Assembly: GCF_900172345.1 (NCBI RefSeq) | Contig: NZ_FWFY01000002.1 | Coordinates: 479,417-543,416, forward strand | DNA: 64,000 nucleotides | Origin: Limimaricola soesokkakensis | GTDB taxonomy: Bacteria; Pseudomonadota; Alphaproteobacteria; Rhodobacterales; Rhodobacteraceae | Reading direction: 5' to 3' | Shown: positions 63,681-64,000 of the stretch, one piece after another | How the letters are laid out: every line of letters begins with the position of its first letter | How positions within the stretch are numbered: the stretch's first letter is position 1 | The notes under the pieces: model-generated | Database searches by the model: none | What the model was told of the DNA's origin: nothing | The model's input: only the letters and a program-made list of their open reading frames with translations | Position numbers and translations under genes: made by a program

Positions 63681-64000
63681 GCCCCTCACCGGCGGCGCAG
63701 AGATGCAGCGTCGGTGGGAAATTCCGAAGGGGACTGGGCGGCGCGCCGGAAGTTAGGGCGCGGTTGTTTGGTTTTCTTCTTGCTCTTTGACATCGCAGAT
63801 ATCTGAAGAGATATGCGGGCGGCTTGGTTCAGTTCGATGGATCAACGTCTGTATGTCGCGCCGGTAGGGGTTCGCCCCGATGACCGGTGTCAGCTTCACC
63901 GTTTGACGGACTTTCGGTTTCTGATGAAACCTGGAAGCACAGTCAGACGGATGACTGTCCCATCCTAGCCGGATGGGACGATGTGCAGAGGTTCGAACGT
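63681..64000 (+). other. rRNA operon leader (16S gene lies beyond the window)
   Basis: About 320 bases with no protein-coding potential. It contains boxA at 63781-63792 and a perfect 9-bp hairpin at 63957-63979 (GTCCCATCC, loop TAGCC), which could be part of a pre-16S processing stem. The mature 16S start (AGAGTTTGATC) is not reached. Confidence 0.7.
63781..63792 (+). promoter_or_regulatory. boxA antitermination element
   Basis: TGCTCTTTGACA, one base from the consensus TGCTCTTTAACA bound by NusB/S10. This marks a ribosomal RNA leader. Confidence 0.85.

Overview
The window is a continuous stretch of high-GC chromosome from an alphaproteobacterium, most likely Rhodobacterales (Rhodobacter/Paracoccus/Roseobacter relatives). 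The pointers are gene neighbourhoods and sequence style: slt divergent from dapA-smpB, the aerobic cobalamin genes cobW/cobN/cobO/cobC/cobD with cbtAB, a 41-residue bL36, glnK-amtB, and a GC-rich rRNA leader with boxA. Genes are packed with many 4-bp start/stop overlaps. I see no insertion sequence, prophage, CRISPR array or integrated element, so this is core chromosome rather than an island.

Layout. 0-3.8 kb: partial ferredoxin-reductase-like flavoprotein, peroxiredoxin, pterin dehydratase, FemAB/GNAT-like protein, GDPD and RidA-type proteins. 3.8-6.9 kb: a type I secretion ABC transporter and its HlyD adaptor, with no obvious exported substrate beside them. 7-10 kb: a secreted acidic hypothetical protein and a class A penicillin-binding protein. 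10.3-12 kb: glnK-amtB. 12.1-14.5 kb: a three-gene envelope operon (DUF3618, holin-X-like, Gly/Ser/Thr-tailed protein). 14.7-18.3 kb: aromatic aminotransferase, sulfurtransferase, smpB and dapA. 18.5-25 kb: soluble lytic transglycosylase, a DMT permease, a split MnmC (mnmD and a separate FAD oxidoreductase, divergent) and a TPP enzyme. 25-26.4 kb: an HWE histidine kinase fused to a receiver.

26.4-44 kb is dominated by cobalt/cobalamin functions in two blocks. Block one is cobN, a nucleotidyltransferase, lrgA, lrgB and cobO; then cobW with a GNAT gene; then a DUF1636 protein on the opposite strand; then cbtBA behind a clear cobalamin riboswitch (minus strand, about 35.56-35.76 kb). Block two is a second DUF1636 gene, cobC and cobD. 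Between them lie smc, a 29-codon membrane-protein ORF, a glutaredoxin-MauE fusion and an MltB-type transglycosylase.

44-55 kb holds a glutathionyl-hydroquinone reductase, an SDR, a DUF481 outer-membrane protein, a caspase-fold-like protein that has lost its catalytic dyad, bL36, tRNA-Val(GAC), an N-formylglutamate amidohydrolase, an SLC13-type permease, a third lytic transglycosylase, and dinB and a Nudix gene whose start codons overlap head to head. 55-57.4 kb has an HpaI-type aldolase divergent from a tandem glycine riboswitch that leads a DadA-like amino-acid oxidase. 57.4-63.5 kb has pyrF, small proteins, clpB and the periplasmic methionine-sulfoxide repair pair msrPQ. The last ~350 bases look like the promoter and leader of a ribosomal RNA operon whose 16S gene starts beyond the window.

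The most interesting features are the two metabolite riboswitches and their gene contexts, the lrgAB/nucleotidyltransferase insertion in the cobN-cobO operon, the paired DUF1636 genes, the pseudocaspase-like protein, the shared dinB/Nudix start, and several small or structural elements that normal gene calling would miss. I did not find a clearly new multi-gene defence or mobile system.
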